From contig JAJYNJ010000035.1 in the NCBI GenBank assembly GCA_021786385.1, forward strand, positions 1 through 32,056: a stretch of DNA of 32,056 bases, written 5' to 3'. The translations under genes and the position numbers were made by a program. The notes beneath the pieces were generated by a model, which searched no databases, was not told where the DNA came from, and saw only the letters and a program-made list of their open reading frames with translations. The stretch comes from Chloroflexota bacterium (GTDB taxonomy: Bacteria; Chloroflexota; Limnocylindria; Limnocylindrales; CSP1-4). Within the stretch, counting starts at the first letter, position 1. Every line of letters starts with the position of its first letter. Positions 23,273 to 30,834 of the stretch are shown piece after piece.

Positions 23273-25579
23273 TCAGTCGTGGCTGGGGACGCCCGGCGAA
23301 CCAACGGCGCTGCCGGTGCCCACCGGTGCGCCCACCGCGGAGCGCGCCGTGCCAGCGGCGCCACCTGTCGTGTCTCGCTGCCGCCTCGTGCCGGAGCCCT
23401 CGGCACCCGCAGCGCGGCGTCCGCCGCGCGAGGTTCGCGGGCCGGCTTCGCGCGCCGCCGGAAGGTAGAGCTGCACGATGTATTCCTGGAGCATCCGCGT
23501 GGTCGAGAAGCGCCACACCGTGGTGCGGATGGACTCGCGCACGACCTCGAGCCAAGCGGACGGGATCCCGTCGCGACCCCGCTCGTAGTAACGCGGCACG
23601 ACCTCCTGCTCCAGGATGCGGTAGAGCTCCTGGGCGTCCGCCCAGTCCTGGGCGCCCTCGTCGGGGTTGGTCTCGCGCCCCCCGATCGCCCAGCCATTCG
23701 TCCCCGTCCAGCCCTCGTCCCACCAGCCGTCGAGCACCGACACGTTCACGACGCCGTTCACCGCGGCCTTCATGCCGCTCGTCCCCGACGCCTCCAGCGG
23801 CCGTCGTGGGTTGTTGAGCCACACGTCGACCCCCTGGATCAGGAAGCGCGCGACCCGCATGTCGTAGTCCTCGATGATGAAGACGCGACCCTTGAGGCGC
23901 GGGGAGCGGCTGCGCTCCCAGATCTCCTGGATGACGCGCTGGCCCGGACGGTCGGCGGGATGCGCCTTGCCTGCGAAGACGACCTGCACCGGTCGCTCGG
24001 GGTTCCAGAGGAGCCGCGCCAGGCGCTCCTCGTCGGTGAAGAGCAGCGAGGCGCGCTTGTAGGTCGCGAAGCGGCGGGCGAAGCCGATCGTGAGCGCGGC
24101 CGGGTCGAGCAGGTGGCTGATCGCCTCGAGCTCCTCGGGCGGCTCGCCGTGGCGGGCGAGCTGGGCGAGGAGGCGGCTGCGGGCGAAGTGTGCGAGCTCC
24201 AGCTTCTGGCGCGCATGGGCGGTCCAGAGCTGCCGGTCGGTGATCTGGTCGATCTGATCCCAGAAGCGCCGTGCCCGCACCTCGGCGTCGAGGGCGTCGA
24301 GGTCGCCGCCGTGTTCGGCGTAGAGGTTACGGATCGGCCGCCCCACCCAACTCGGCACGTGGATGCCGTTGGTGATGCCGAGGATCGGGCGCTCGAGGAT
24401 CGGGCCCCAGGTGGCGTTGGCGGTCCGGGCGTGGAGCTGGCTGACCGCGTTCGCCCCGTTCGTGAGGCGCAGGCTGAACGCCGTCATGTCGAACTCGCCC
24501 GGGTTGCCGTCCACGCCGCGTCCCAGCTCGAGGACCCGCTCCAGGTCCACACCGTCGGGGCCGGCCAGCGGCGCGGCGATGCGGCGGATCAGGTTCGCGT
24601 CGAACCGCTCGTTTCCCGCGGAGACCGGCGTGTGGATCGTGAAGACGGAGTCGCGCCGGACCCTGCCCAGCGCCTCCTCGAACGACACCCCCTGCGCGAC
24701 GAGCTCCCGTGTCCGTTCCACGAGCATCATCGCGGAGTGCCCCTCGTTGAGGTGCCAGACGACCGGCCGGATGCCGAGCGCGCGCAGCGCGCGGACCCCG
24801 CCCACGCCCAGGACCATCTCCTGGCAGAAGCGCATCTCGCGGCCGCGCACATAGAGGATGCTCGTGATCGGCCGGTCCTCGGGCGCGTTGTCGCCGATGT
24901 CGGTGTCGAGCAGGAGGAGCGGGACACGGCCGACCTGCGCGAGCCAGACCGCGCACCAGACCGTGCGGCCCGGCAGTTCGACCGGCACCTGCAGCGCGTC
25001 GCCCTCGAGCGACGCGACCCGCAGGAGCGGCAGCCGCAGCGGGTCGTAGTCGGGGTACGCATGCTCTTGGTGCCCGTCGGCGTCGATCGTCTGTCGGAAG
25101 TAGCCGCGCCGGTAGAAGAGGCCCACGGCGACGAAGGGCAGGGCCATGTCCGACGCCGTCTTGGCGTGGTCCCCGGCGAGGACGCCGAGCCCGCCCGAAT
25201 AGATCCCCAGCGTCTCGGTGAGGCCGTACTCGGCACAGAAGTACGCGATCGGTCCGTCGAGCGCACGGCCGTGGTGCCGCGTGAACCAGTGGCCCGCGCC
25301 GTTGGCCATGTACCGCTCGAAGTCCCGGAGGACTTCCTCGTAGTCCGCCATGAACGCGGGGTTCTCGAGCAGATCGGACCAGGCCTGGTGGCTCATCAGG
25401 ATCGCGATCGGGTTGCGGTAGCGCGACCAGGCGACGGGGTCGATGCGCGCGAACAGCTGGCGGACTTCGGGGTGCCAGGTCGAGTACAGGTTGTACGCGA
25501 GGGCGCGCAGCCCCTCCAACCTCGGCGGCAGTCGAATGGCGGGCGGGGGGAGCGTGGGGATGACGGGGGCTTGCTGCAT
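23273..25579 (-). CDS. glgP: Alpha-glucan (glycogen) phosphorylase
   Basis: The 768-residue protein releases glucose-1-phosphate from alpha-1,4-glucan. It is the shorter, archaeal/bacterial type of GlgP with an N-terminal DUF3417-like region (LRALAYNLYSTWHPEVRQLF). Later motifs are FCAEYGLTETLGIYSGGLGVLAGDH, VVWHLNEGHSA, FTIHTPVSAGNERFD, IGFARRFATYKR and the cofactor site EASGTSGMKAAVNG, in which K604 should bind pyridoxal phosphate. The last 80 or so residues are low complexity. It heads a leftward run with two GH57 genes and is divergent from glycogen synthase, so degradation and synthesis genes share a 119-bp control region. TACGAT lies ten bases before the ATG and no Shine-Dalgarno sequence is seen. 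Confidence 0.95.
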   Translation of the reverse strand: MQQAPVIPTLPPPAIRLPPRLEGLRALAYNLYSTWHPEVRQLFARIDPVAWSRYRNPIAILMSHQAWSDLLENPAFMADYEEVLRDFERYMANGAGHWFTRHHGRALDGPIAYFCAEYGLTETLGIYSGGLGVLAGDHAKTASDMALPFVAVGLFYRRGYFRQTIDADGHQEHAYPDYDPLRLPLLRVASLEGDALQVPVELPGRTVWCAVWLAQVGRVPLLLLDTDIGDNAPEDRPITSILYVRGREMRFCQEMVLGVGGVRALRALGIRPVVWHLNEGHSAMMLVERTRELVAQGVSFEEALGRVRRDSVFTIHTPVSAGNERFDANLIRRIAAPLAGPDGVDLERVLELGRGVDGNPGEFDMTAFSLRLTNGANAVSQLHARTANATWGPILERPILGITNGIHVPSWVGRPIRNLYAEHGGDLDALDAEVRARRFWDQIDQITDRQLWTAHARQKLELAHFARSRLLAQLARHGEPPEELEAISHLLDPAALTIGFARRFATYKRASLLFTDEERLARLLWNPERPVQVVFAGKAHPADRPGQRVIQEIWERSRSPRLKGRVFIIEDYDMRVARFLIQGVDVWLNNPRRPLEASGTSGMKAAVNGVVNVSVLDGWWDEGWTGTNGWAIGGRETNPDEGAQDWADAQELYRILEQEVVPRYYERGRDGIPSAWLEVVRESIRTTVWRFSTTRMLQEYIVQLYLPAAREAGPRTSRGGRRAAGAEGSGTRRQRDTTGGAAGTARSAVGAPVGTGSAVGSPGVPSHD

Positions 25580-25589
25580 GGGTGAAGGG

Positions 25590-25595
25590 ATCGTA
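25590..25595 (-). promoter_or_regulatory. -10 box TACGAT for glgP, near-leaderless
   Basis: On the minus strand, TACGAT ends ten bases before the glgP ATG. With a start about seven bases downstream, the leader would be about three bases. It shares the 119-bp intergenic region with the glgA promoter. Confidence 0.45.
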
Positions 25596-25684
25596 CACGA
25601 ACGGGGCGCAGTAAACCGATTTACTCGGGGCGATTCGGCCGTCGGGTCCCAGCGAGCGAGCGGCGTGCTGCCGTGCGCGCGGCG

Positions 25685-25690
25685 TACCAT
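25685..25690 (+). promoter_or_regulatory. -10 box TACCAT for glgA, leaderless configuration
   Basis: TACCAT ends eight bases before the glgA ATG, and no ribosome binding site fits between them. The same hexamer precedes the DUF885 gene at nearly the same distance. Confidence 0.5.
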
Positions 25691-25698
25691 CGCACGTC

Positions 25699-27150
25699 AT
25701 GAAGATCGCGATGGTCAGCTCGGAGTGCGAGCCGTTCGCCAAGACGGGTGGTCTGGCGGACGTGGTCGACGCCCTCGCCAGAGCGCTGGGTGAGTTGGGG
25801 CACGAGGTCGACGTGTACCTTCCGCGCTACCGCGGCGTGGATCCTCCGGGACCGGCGCAGCGGATGCGGGTGGTGCTGCCTGCCGCCGAGTCGGTCGACC
25901 TCCTCAGTGCACGAGCGCGTGGCTACCGCTTGCGCCTGGTCGACCATCCGCGCAGCTTCGACAGGGCCGGGTTCTATGGCGAGGGCGGGACCGACTACCC
26001 TGACAACGGCGCCCGGTTCGCGGTCCTGGGACGGGCCGCGCTCGAGGCGATTCGCGCCGAGGGCGGGGGAGTGGCGCTGCTGCACGGGCACGACTGGCAG
26101 GCTGGTCCGGCGGTGCTGCTGCGCGACCTGTGCTACGGCACGGATCCCGTGCTGGCGGGCATGGCGACGCTCGTGACGTGCCACAATCTCGCCTACCACG
26201 GGTGGGTGCCCCGCGAGCGTGTCGGCTCGCTGGGGCTGCCTGCGACGGTGGGCGCTCCGGACGGCGTCGACCTGCTGCGCGAGGCGGTGGCCCGGGCGGA
26301 CATCGTCAACACGGTGAGCCCCACGTACGCCAGAGAATCGCGCACGCCGGAGTACGGCGCGGGGCTCGACGACATCCTCCGCGCGCGGGGCGATACCTAC
26401 CTGGGGATCCTCAACGGGATCGATCCACGGCTCTGGGATCCCGCCACCGACGACGCGCTGCCGCAGCGGTACTCGATCGACGATCCGACGGGCAAGGCGG
26501 TCTGCCGCTCCGATCTCGCCGGGCGGCTGGGGCTCGACCTGCGGGCGGAGGACGGCGGCATGCCGCTCTTCGGCATGGTGGGGCGGCTCGATCCGCAGAA
26601 GGGATTCGATCTGCTCACCGGGGCCGCCGAGGCGATGCTCGCAGACGGCGCGCGGCTGGTGATCATCGGGACGGGGGACGACCGCCTCGTGCGCGGACTG
26701 CGGGAGATCGGCGCCCGCTGGCCGCGGCGGCTTGCGATCCTCGAGCGCTTCGACCGCGACGAAGCGCGCCGGATCTACGCGGGGAGCGACCTGCTGTTGA
26801 TGCCGTCGCGGTTCGAGCCATGCGGCCAGAGCCAGATGATCGCGCTGCGCTACGGCACGATCCCCCTGGTGCGGCACACCGGCGGCCTGGCCGACACCGT
26901 CGTGGACGCCGACGCGGACCCCGCGCGGGGGAACGGGTTCGTCTTTGGACCCGCCGAGCCCGCCGCGCTGGTGGCCGCCGCGCGCCGTGCGATCGCGGCC
27001 TACCGCGACACCGCCCGCTGGGGCGCGTTGGTGCGGCGCGCGATGGCGTGCGACTTCTCGTGGAGTGCGTCGGCGCCCCGCTACGTCGAGGCGTACGATC
27101 GCGCGCTCACGATCCGGAGGCGTCGCTCGGGCGGCGGGCCGGCTGCCTAG
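25699..27150 (+). CDS. glgA: Glycogen synthase (GT5 family)
   Basis: The 483-residue protein adds glucose from a nucleotide sugar (ADP-glucose in most bacteria) to growing alpha-1,4-glucan. The N-terminal MKIAMVSSECEPFAKTGGLADVVDAL carries the K15-T-G-G loop that binds the sugar nucleotide. HGHDWQAG, TCHNLAYHGW, NTVSPTYARE, GILNGID and GRLDPQKGFDLL are typical of GT5. The C-terminal MPSRFEPCGQSQMIALRYGTIPLVRHTGGLADTV holds the catalytic glutamate E374 region. The length is normal. The start follows a TACCAT box with no ribosome binding site, which suggests a leaderless mRNA. The stop overlaps by four bases the stop of the convergent hydrolase gene. Confidence 0.96.
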   Translation: MKIAMVSSECEPFAKTGGLADVVDALARALGELGHEVDVYLPRYRGVDPPGPAQRMRVVLPAAESVDLLSARARGYRLRLVDHPRSFDRAGFYGEGGTDYPDNGARFAVLGRAALEAIRAEGGGVALLHGHDWQAGPAVLLRDLCYGTDPVLAGMATLVTCHNLAYHGWVPRERVGSLGLPATVGAPDGVDLLREAVARADIVNTVSPTYARESRTPEYGAGLDDILRARGDTYLGILNGIDPRLWDPATDDALPQRYSIDDPTGKAVCRSDLAGRLGLDLRAEDGGMPLFGMVGRLDPQKGFDLLTGAAEAMLADGARLVIIGTGDDRLVRGLREIGARWPRRLAILERFDRDEARRIYAGSDLLLMPSRFEPCGQSQMIALRYGTIPLVRHTGGLADTVVDADADPARGNGFVFGPAEPAALVAAARRAIAAYRDTARWGALVRRAMACDFSWSASAPRYVEAYDRALTIRRRRSGGGPAA

Positions 27151-28127
27151 CCCAGGATCCCGCGCAGGACCTGCAGGAACCGCTCTCGGTCCTCGCGGTA
27201 CGGGCTGTGCCCGAGGCCTGGCAGTTCGTGCACGCGCGATGGGCCGAGCGTGGCGCGCAGAAGTCCGAGCACCGGCGGCGGGATCAGGCCGCCCGCCGCG
27301 GGGTCGCCGGCGATCACGTCGACAGGGAGGTCCGCGTGGGCCGCCCGCCAGGCTGCCATCAGGGCGAGAGGGTCCCAGGGGCCGCTGCGGGCGACGGCCT
27401 GGGCTGCCAGCGGGGACGTCTCCACCATCGCGTGGGCCGCGGCCTCGACCGTAGCGTCGTCCGCGCCCGACTCGCGCACGAGCGCGCGGGCCTGCTCGAG
27501 GTCCAACCCGGGCCGCAGTTCGGCGCCGAACGACGTGGCCATCTCGGCGCCCTGCTCGGGCGTCAGGAACGGGGGATCGAGCAGGACGAGGTGCGCGGCC
27601 GGCGCCCCGGCGTCGATCGCCGCGAGCGCCACGCCGGCGCCCCAGGAGTGCCCCAGCACGACCGGCAGCCGGGCTGCCGTGTCGTCTATCGGCGGATCGT
27701 TCGCGCGGGCGTCGCGGCGCCGCTCCGCCGGAGGCAGCGCGCGCATCGCCCGCGCCACCACTTCGCCGACGCGCCGCAGCTCGTAGGGCTCGACGCCGAC
27801 CGCCTCCTGGTCCGGCAGCAGGGCGCCGCGCGCGTCCGTCCACCGTGTCTGGCCGTGCCCGGGCAGATCGAGCGCGTCGACCGTCCAGCCGTCGCGCGCC
27901 AGCCTCCGTCCGACGCCGTCCCAGGCGAGGGCGTTGCCCATTACGCCGTGCAGGATCACGAGGCGGCGCTCGGACGAGGCCGCGTCGTCGGGCGGCGACC
28001 AGCGCAGGCCGCTGACGCGGATGCCGGGCAAGGCGAGCATCCGGCGAACGGGCGCGTCCGACGGCGCGGAGGGCATGGCGGCGCCGCGCGGCGGATCGGG
28101 CTGGGCCCCGGCGAAGCGCGGCCGCAT
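27147..28127 (-). CDS. Alpha/beta hydrolase
   Basis: The 326-residue protein has the alpha/beta hydrolase fold. LVILHGVMGNALAWD (56-70) gives the oxyanion-hole HG. ALDLPGHGQTRWTD is the next strand and loop, S161 in VVLGHSWGAG is the nucleophile, D275 in VIAGDPAA is a candidate acid, and H307 in LPGLGHSPYRE is the catalytic histidine. A lid of about 80 residues lies between. The substrate is unknown. The start is uncertain: the ATG at 28127 has no ribosome binding site, and 28076 or 28040 are in-frame alternatives that still keep the domain. The gene begins 14 bases after the FAD oxidase stop on the same strand, so the two are probably cotranscribed. Confidence 0.88.
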   Translation of the reverse strand: MRPRFAGAQPDPPRGAAMPSAPSDAPVRRMLALPGIRVSGLRWSPPDDAASSERRLVILHGVMGNALAWDGVGRRLARDGWTVDALDLPGHGQTRWTDARGALLPDQEAVGVEPYELRRVGEVVARAMRALPPAERRRDARANDPPIDDTAARLPVVLGHSWGAGVALAAIDAGAPAAHLVLLDPPFLTPEQGAEMATSFGAELRPGLDLEQARALVRESGADDATVEAAAHAMVETSPLAAQAVARSGPWDPLALMAAWRAAHADLPVDVIAGDPAAGGLIPPPVLGLLRATLGPSRVHELPGLGHSPYREDRERFLQVLRGILG

Positions 28128-28141
28128 GATGGGCAGTACCG

Positions 28142-29590
28142 TTAGTGGCGGGCCAGCCGCTCGGCCAGGCTGCGGCCGGTGGGGGCCCTGCCGCGCCGTT
28201 CGGCGAGGCGGTCCAGGCGCATCATCGCCAGCTGCACGTAGCGGGCGCCGAGCCAGCGCAGCGGCTCGGGTTCCCAGTCACGCGAGTGGTGGTTCACGAA
28301 CGGCAGCTCCGTGAGCTCGCTCCGCCGGCCCGTGATGAGGTCCGCCAGCGTCCGCCCCGCCAGGTTCGAGGTAGCCACCCCGTGGCCCGTGTAGCCACGG
28401 GCCGAGGCGATCCCGGTCGCGGGGTCGTACGCGAAGGTCGGCATCCAATCGCGCGGCATGCCCAGCGGGCCGCCCCAGGCGTGCGTGAAGCGGATCCCGC
28501 GCAGCGTGGGGAACCAGCGCACGAGCATGTGACGGAGCATCGCGTGCGTCGCCTCGTCCCGGTCGAAGCGTGGGTCGATGCGGGACCCGAAGTGGTAGGG
28601 CGCGCCGCGGCCGCCGAAGAGGATCCGGCCGTCCTGGGTGCGCGACAGGTAGTCGATGGTGAGCCGGAACGAGGAGACGCACTCGTGCCGATCCCACCCG
28701 ACGGCGGCCCACTGGGCGGCGGAGAGCGGCTCGGTGAGGACGATCAGCGAGTAGATCGGTAGCAGCTGGCGGTGCAGCTGCCGCAGTTCGGTCAGGTACG
28801 CTTCCCCGGCGAGGACGAGCGTCGTTGCCCGCACGTCGCCGCGCGCGGTGTGGAGGATCGGCCGCTCCACCGCACGCCCGGGCCGGCCGGCTCTTCCGCG
28901 CGCCGGGGGTGTGTACCCGGTGACGGGCGTCTGCTCGAAGAGGGTGCCGCCGCGTCGCTCCACCGCACGCGCCAATCCGCGCACGAGCCGACCCGGGTGG
29001 ACCGCGGCGCAATCGGGCGTGTAGAGCGCGCCGACCGCGCCGGCCACCCGCAGGCGTTCGTCGAGGGCGGCGCGATCGAGCACCTGGCCGTGCTCGGCGA
29101 ATCCGTGCCGTTCGTACTCCGCCGCAGCGGCGCGCAGCGCTGGCATCTCGGCGGGCGCGCGCGCCACGGTCAACGCGCCGCCCTTGCGGTAGGCCGCATC
29201 GATCCCCTCGGCGGCTGCCGCGCGCCCTACTTCATCGACGGTGTCGTACATCGCCCGCCGTACGGCTCGGGCCGCCTCCACGCCGTGGCGGGCGGCGAGC
29301 AGGTCCACGCTGATGTTGAGTTCCCCCGAGCACCAGGCGCCGTTGCGCCCCGATGCTCCGAAGCCCGCGATCTCGCGTTCGAGAACCGCGATCCGCAGCG
29401 TAGGTTCGCGCTTCAGGAGCTCCAGGGCCGTCCAGAGCCCGGTGAAGCCAGCGCCCAGGATCGCCACGTCGACATCAGTCGATCCGTCGAGGGGCGGGCG
29501 CGGGGTCAGGTCGTCGCCAGCGTCCTCCAGCCAGAAGCTCACTGCGGTGTGAGCATCTGGTCCTGCGCCCTGGGCTAGCTGTGCGGTCAT
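28142..29590 (-). CDS. FAD-dependent amino-acid/amine oxidase (DadA/PuuB-like)
   Basis: The 482-residue protein belongs to the DAO family of FAD oxidoreductases. The Rossmann motif VDVAILGAGFTGLWTALELL (40-59) and the glutamate at the end of the second strand (VLE, 69-71) bind FAD. GASGRNGAWCSGEL (78-91) is the conserved loop seen in gamma-glutamylputrescine oxidase-like enzymes. The C-terminal HAWGGPLGMPRDWMPTFAYDP and GYTGHGVATSNLAGRTLADLI complete the fold. It would oxidise an amine or amino acid. The ATG at 29590 has GGGAGG only three bases upstream, which is shorter than ideal. The leader ahead of it carries three copies of a double-hairpin repeat. The alpha/beta hydrolase follows in the same operon. 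Confidence 0.9.
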   Translation of the reverse strand: MTAQLAQGAGPDAHTAVSFWLEDAGDDLTPRPPLDGSTDVDVAILGAGFTGLWTALELLKREPTLRIAVLEREIAGFGASGRNGAWCSGELNISVDLLAARHGVEAARAVRRAMYDTVDEVGRAAAAEGIDAAYRKGGALTVARAPAEMPALRAAAAEYERHGFAEHGQVLDRAALDERLRVAGAVGALYTPDCAAVHPGRLVRGLARAVERRGGTLFEQTPVTGYTPPARGRAGRPGRAVERPILHTARGDVRATTLVLAGEAYLTELRQLHRQLLPIYSLIVLTEPLSAAQWAAVGWDRHECVSSFRLTIDYLSRTQDGRILFGGRGAPYHFGSRIDPRFDRDEATHAMLRHMLVRWFPTLRGIRFTHAWGGPLGMPRDWMPTFAYDPATGIASARGYTGHGVATSNLAGRTLADLITGRRSELTELPFVNHHSRDWEPEPLRWLGARYVQLAMMRLDRLAERRGRAPTGRSLAERLARH

Positions 29591-29755
29591 GCTCCTCCCT
29601 CGGACGGTTCTGCTGCAGGCCCCCTGACCGGCGCGCTCGTCCCTCGGACGATCCTGCCGCAGGCCCCGCCCCTGGCGTGTGGCACTCCACGTCCCGGATG
29701 GACAGGGCGCGCTCGTCCCTCGGACGATCCTGCCGCAGGCCCCCTGACTGGCGCG
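29591..29755. repeat. Three copies of a double-hairpin repeat in the FAD oxidase leader
   Basis: Copies lie at 29591-29635, 29635-29676 and 29711-29755. In the second and third, TCGTCC pairs with GGACGA across the triloop CTC (29737-free copies at 29637-29651 and 29713-29727). A short CCTG/CAGG hairpin adjoins each. The first copy has lost part of the pairing. The two complete copies share more than 30 identical bases. Confidence 0.75.
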
Positions 29756-29802
29756 CTGCCAGTCCGCCGCGGGGCCGCCGGCGGGGCCCAGGGGGTCCCT
29801 GA

Positions 29803-29808
29803 AGTCTA
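29803..29808 (-). promoter_or_regulatory. Candidate -10 box TAGACT for the FAD oxidase operon
   Basis: On the minus strand, TAGACT would start a transcript with a leader of about 205 bases that contains all three double-hairpin repeats before the oxidase ATG. No clear -35 is seen. Confidence 0.3.
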
Positions 29809-29936
29809 GTCGGTCGCGCGATGTGCGCCTGCGCCTCTGTGCCGAACCGGATCGCGCGACGCGCACGCGGCGCACGATCCGGGCATTCAGCGCGCCGTGA
29901 CGGCCCACCAACGCCGAGCAGGGCCGCCAACGCCGA

Positions 29937-29956
29937 GCAGGGCCGCGCGGCCCTGC
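29937..29956. repeat. Perfect 20-bp palindrome
   Basis: GCAGGGCCGC (29937-29946) is followed directly by its reverse complement (29947-29956). It comes right after two direct copies of GGGCCGCCAACGCCGAGCA-like sequence. Confidence 0.6.
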
Positions 29957-29977
29957 GTGCGCCGCCGGTGCGCACGC

Positions 29978-30041
29978 GGTTGCGCCGCACACACGTGGTT
30001 GCGCCGCACACGTGGTTGCGCCGCACACGCGTGGTTGCGCC
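29978..30041. repeat. Short tandem repeat, 17-19-bp units
   Basis: Units beginning GGTTGCGCCGCACAC start at 29978, 29997, 30014 and 30033, with the last one shortened. Spacings are 19, 17 and 19 bases. Confidence 0.7.
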
Positions 30042-30439
30042 ACGCTCGCCGGACGAGCCTGCGGGCTCGCCGGGAGTCGCCTCTCCGGGCCCCGCAGGAG
30101 CGGGACCGCGTCGCGCGGGATCGCCGGCGCGAGAGGGAGTGCGGCGGCCGTACGCAACCGTACGCAAGTCGCCTTGGCGGCGCCGCCCGAGCGTGGCGGG
30201 CCCCCCGTACACAGGAGGGGGCACCATTCGACGATCAGTGAACAGCCCGGGCGCCCTGCAGTGATGCCGCCGCCGACGGCCGCCGTGACAACGCCGCGGC
30301 TGTCGGCCAGCCCTGGCGCGCGGGCCCGGCGCTGGCTCGCCGCTGGCCCGACGCGGCGGAGCTCCACCGCCCCGCAGCCCCCGACCTCGGTGGGGCGGTG
30401 GTTGCAGGAGGCGTGGCTGGAGGGGAACGGGCCGCCTCC

Positions 30440-30549
30440 CCGGCCCGTCGTTTACTGATCGTGGAAAGGGGCGAGGTACCTGCTCGTCAGGGGCGGCCTC
30501 GACGAGCATTCGCCGGCCCGTCGTTCACTGATCGTGGAAAGGGGCGAGG
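30440..30549. repeat. 37-bp direct repeat pair flanking a hairpin
   Basis: Copies at 30440-30476 and 30513-30549 differ at one base and share CACTGATCGTGGAAAGGGG. Between them, TGCTCGTC (30481-30488) pairs perfectly with GACGAGCA (30501-30508). A shorter inverted relative (TTCACTGATCGT on the minus strand) lies at 30226-30244. Confidence 0.75.
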
Positions 30550-30746
30550 CGGGACGAGCGCAGCGGCTGGCCGGACGGCGAGGCGGGACGAGCAGCGAGG
30601 CCGGACGAGCGCAGCGGCTGGCCGGGCGGCGAGGCGGGACGAGCAGCGAGGCCGGACGAGCGCAGCGGCTGGCCGGACGGCGAGGCGGGACGAGCAGCGA
30701 GGCCGGATGGGCAGCGGCTGGCCTGACGGCGAGGCGGGATGGACGG
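30545..30746. repeat. 51-bp tandem repeat array
   Basis: Units starting CGAGGCGGGA begin at 30545, 30579, 30630, 30681 and 30730. The two full internal steps are exactly 51 bases, with a shorter first unit (34) and a slightly shorter later one (49). Each full unit contains GACGAGCAGCGAGGCCGG and GCGCAGCGGCTGGCC. The length is a multiple of three, but I see no evidence of translation. Confidence 0.85.
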
Positions 30747-30834
30747 CGGTATCGTCGACCCGCGAGCGAGCCGAGGTGCATGCCCCGGTTGGAAGTGCGT
30801 GCCCCGATTGACAGCGGGCTCGTGGCGCGGCAGC

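Larger units (their letters stand above)
29591..30834. other. 1.24-kb gene-free, repeat-dense region
   Basis: Open frames here are long on both strands only because very high G+C removes stop codons. None shows a domain, a signal peptide or a ribosome binding site. The stretch contains the double-hairpin repeats, a 20-bp palindrome, a short tandem repeat at 29978-30041, a 37-bp direct repeat with an inverted partner, and a 51-bp tandem array. Small RNAs cannot be excluded. Confidence 0.65.

Noticed and set aside
29978-30041. Possible CRISPR-like array
   Set aside because: Units of 17-19 bases follow one another with no spacers and no cas genes are nearby, so it is a simple tandem repeat.
29591-30509. 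Long minus-strand extensions upstream of the FAD oxidase
   Set aside because: The translation is a mosaic of the DNA repeats with no conserved domain; the oxidase fold starts properly from 29590.
30398-30811. Plus-strand frame with 17-residue periodicity
   Set aside because: The period comes from the 51-bp DNA repeat, and other frames are equally open. No ribosome site or signal peptide was seen.
30739-30834. ATG at 30739 as macrodomain start
   Set aside because: It would add 32 residues encoded by the edge of the tandem array with no similarity to macrodomain proteins, so GTG 30835 or 30844 is preferred.
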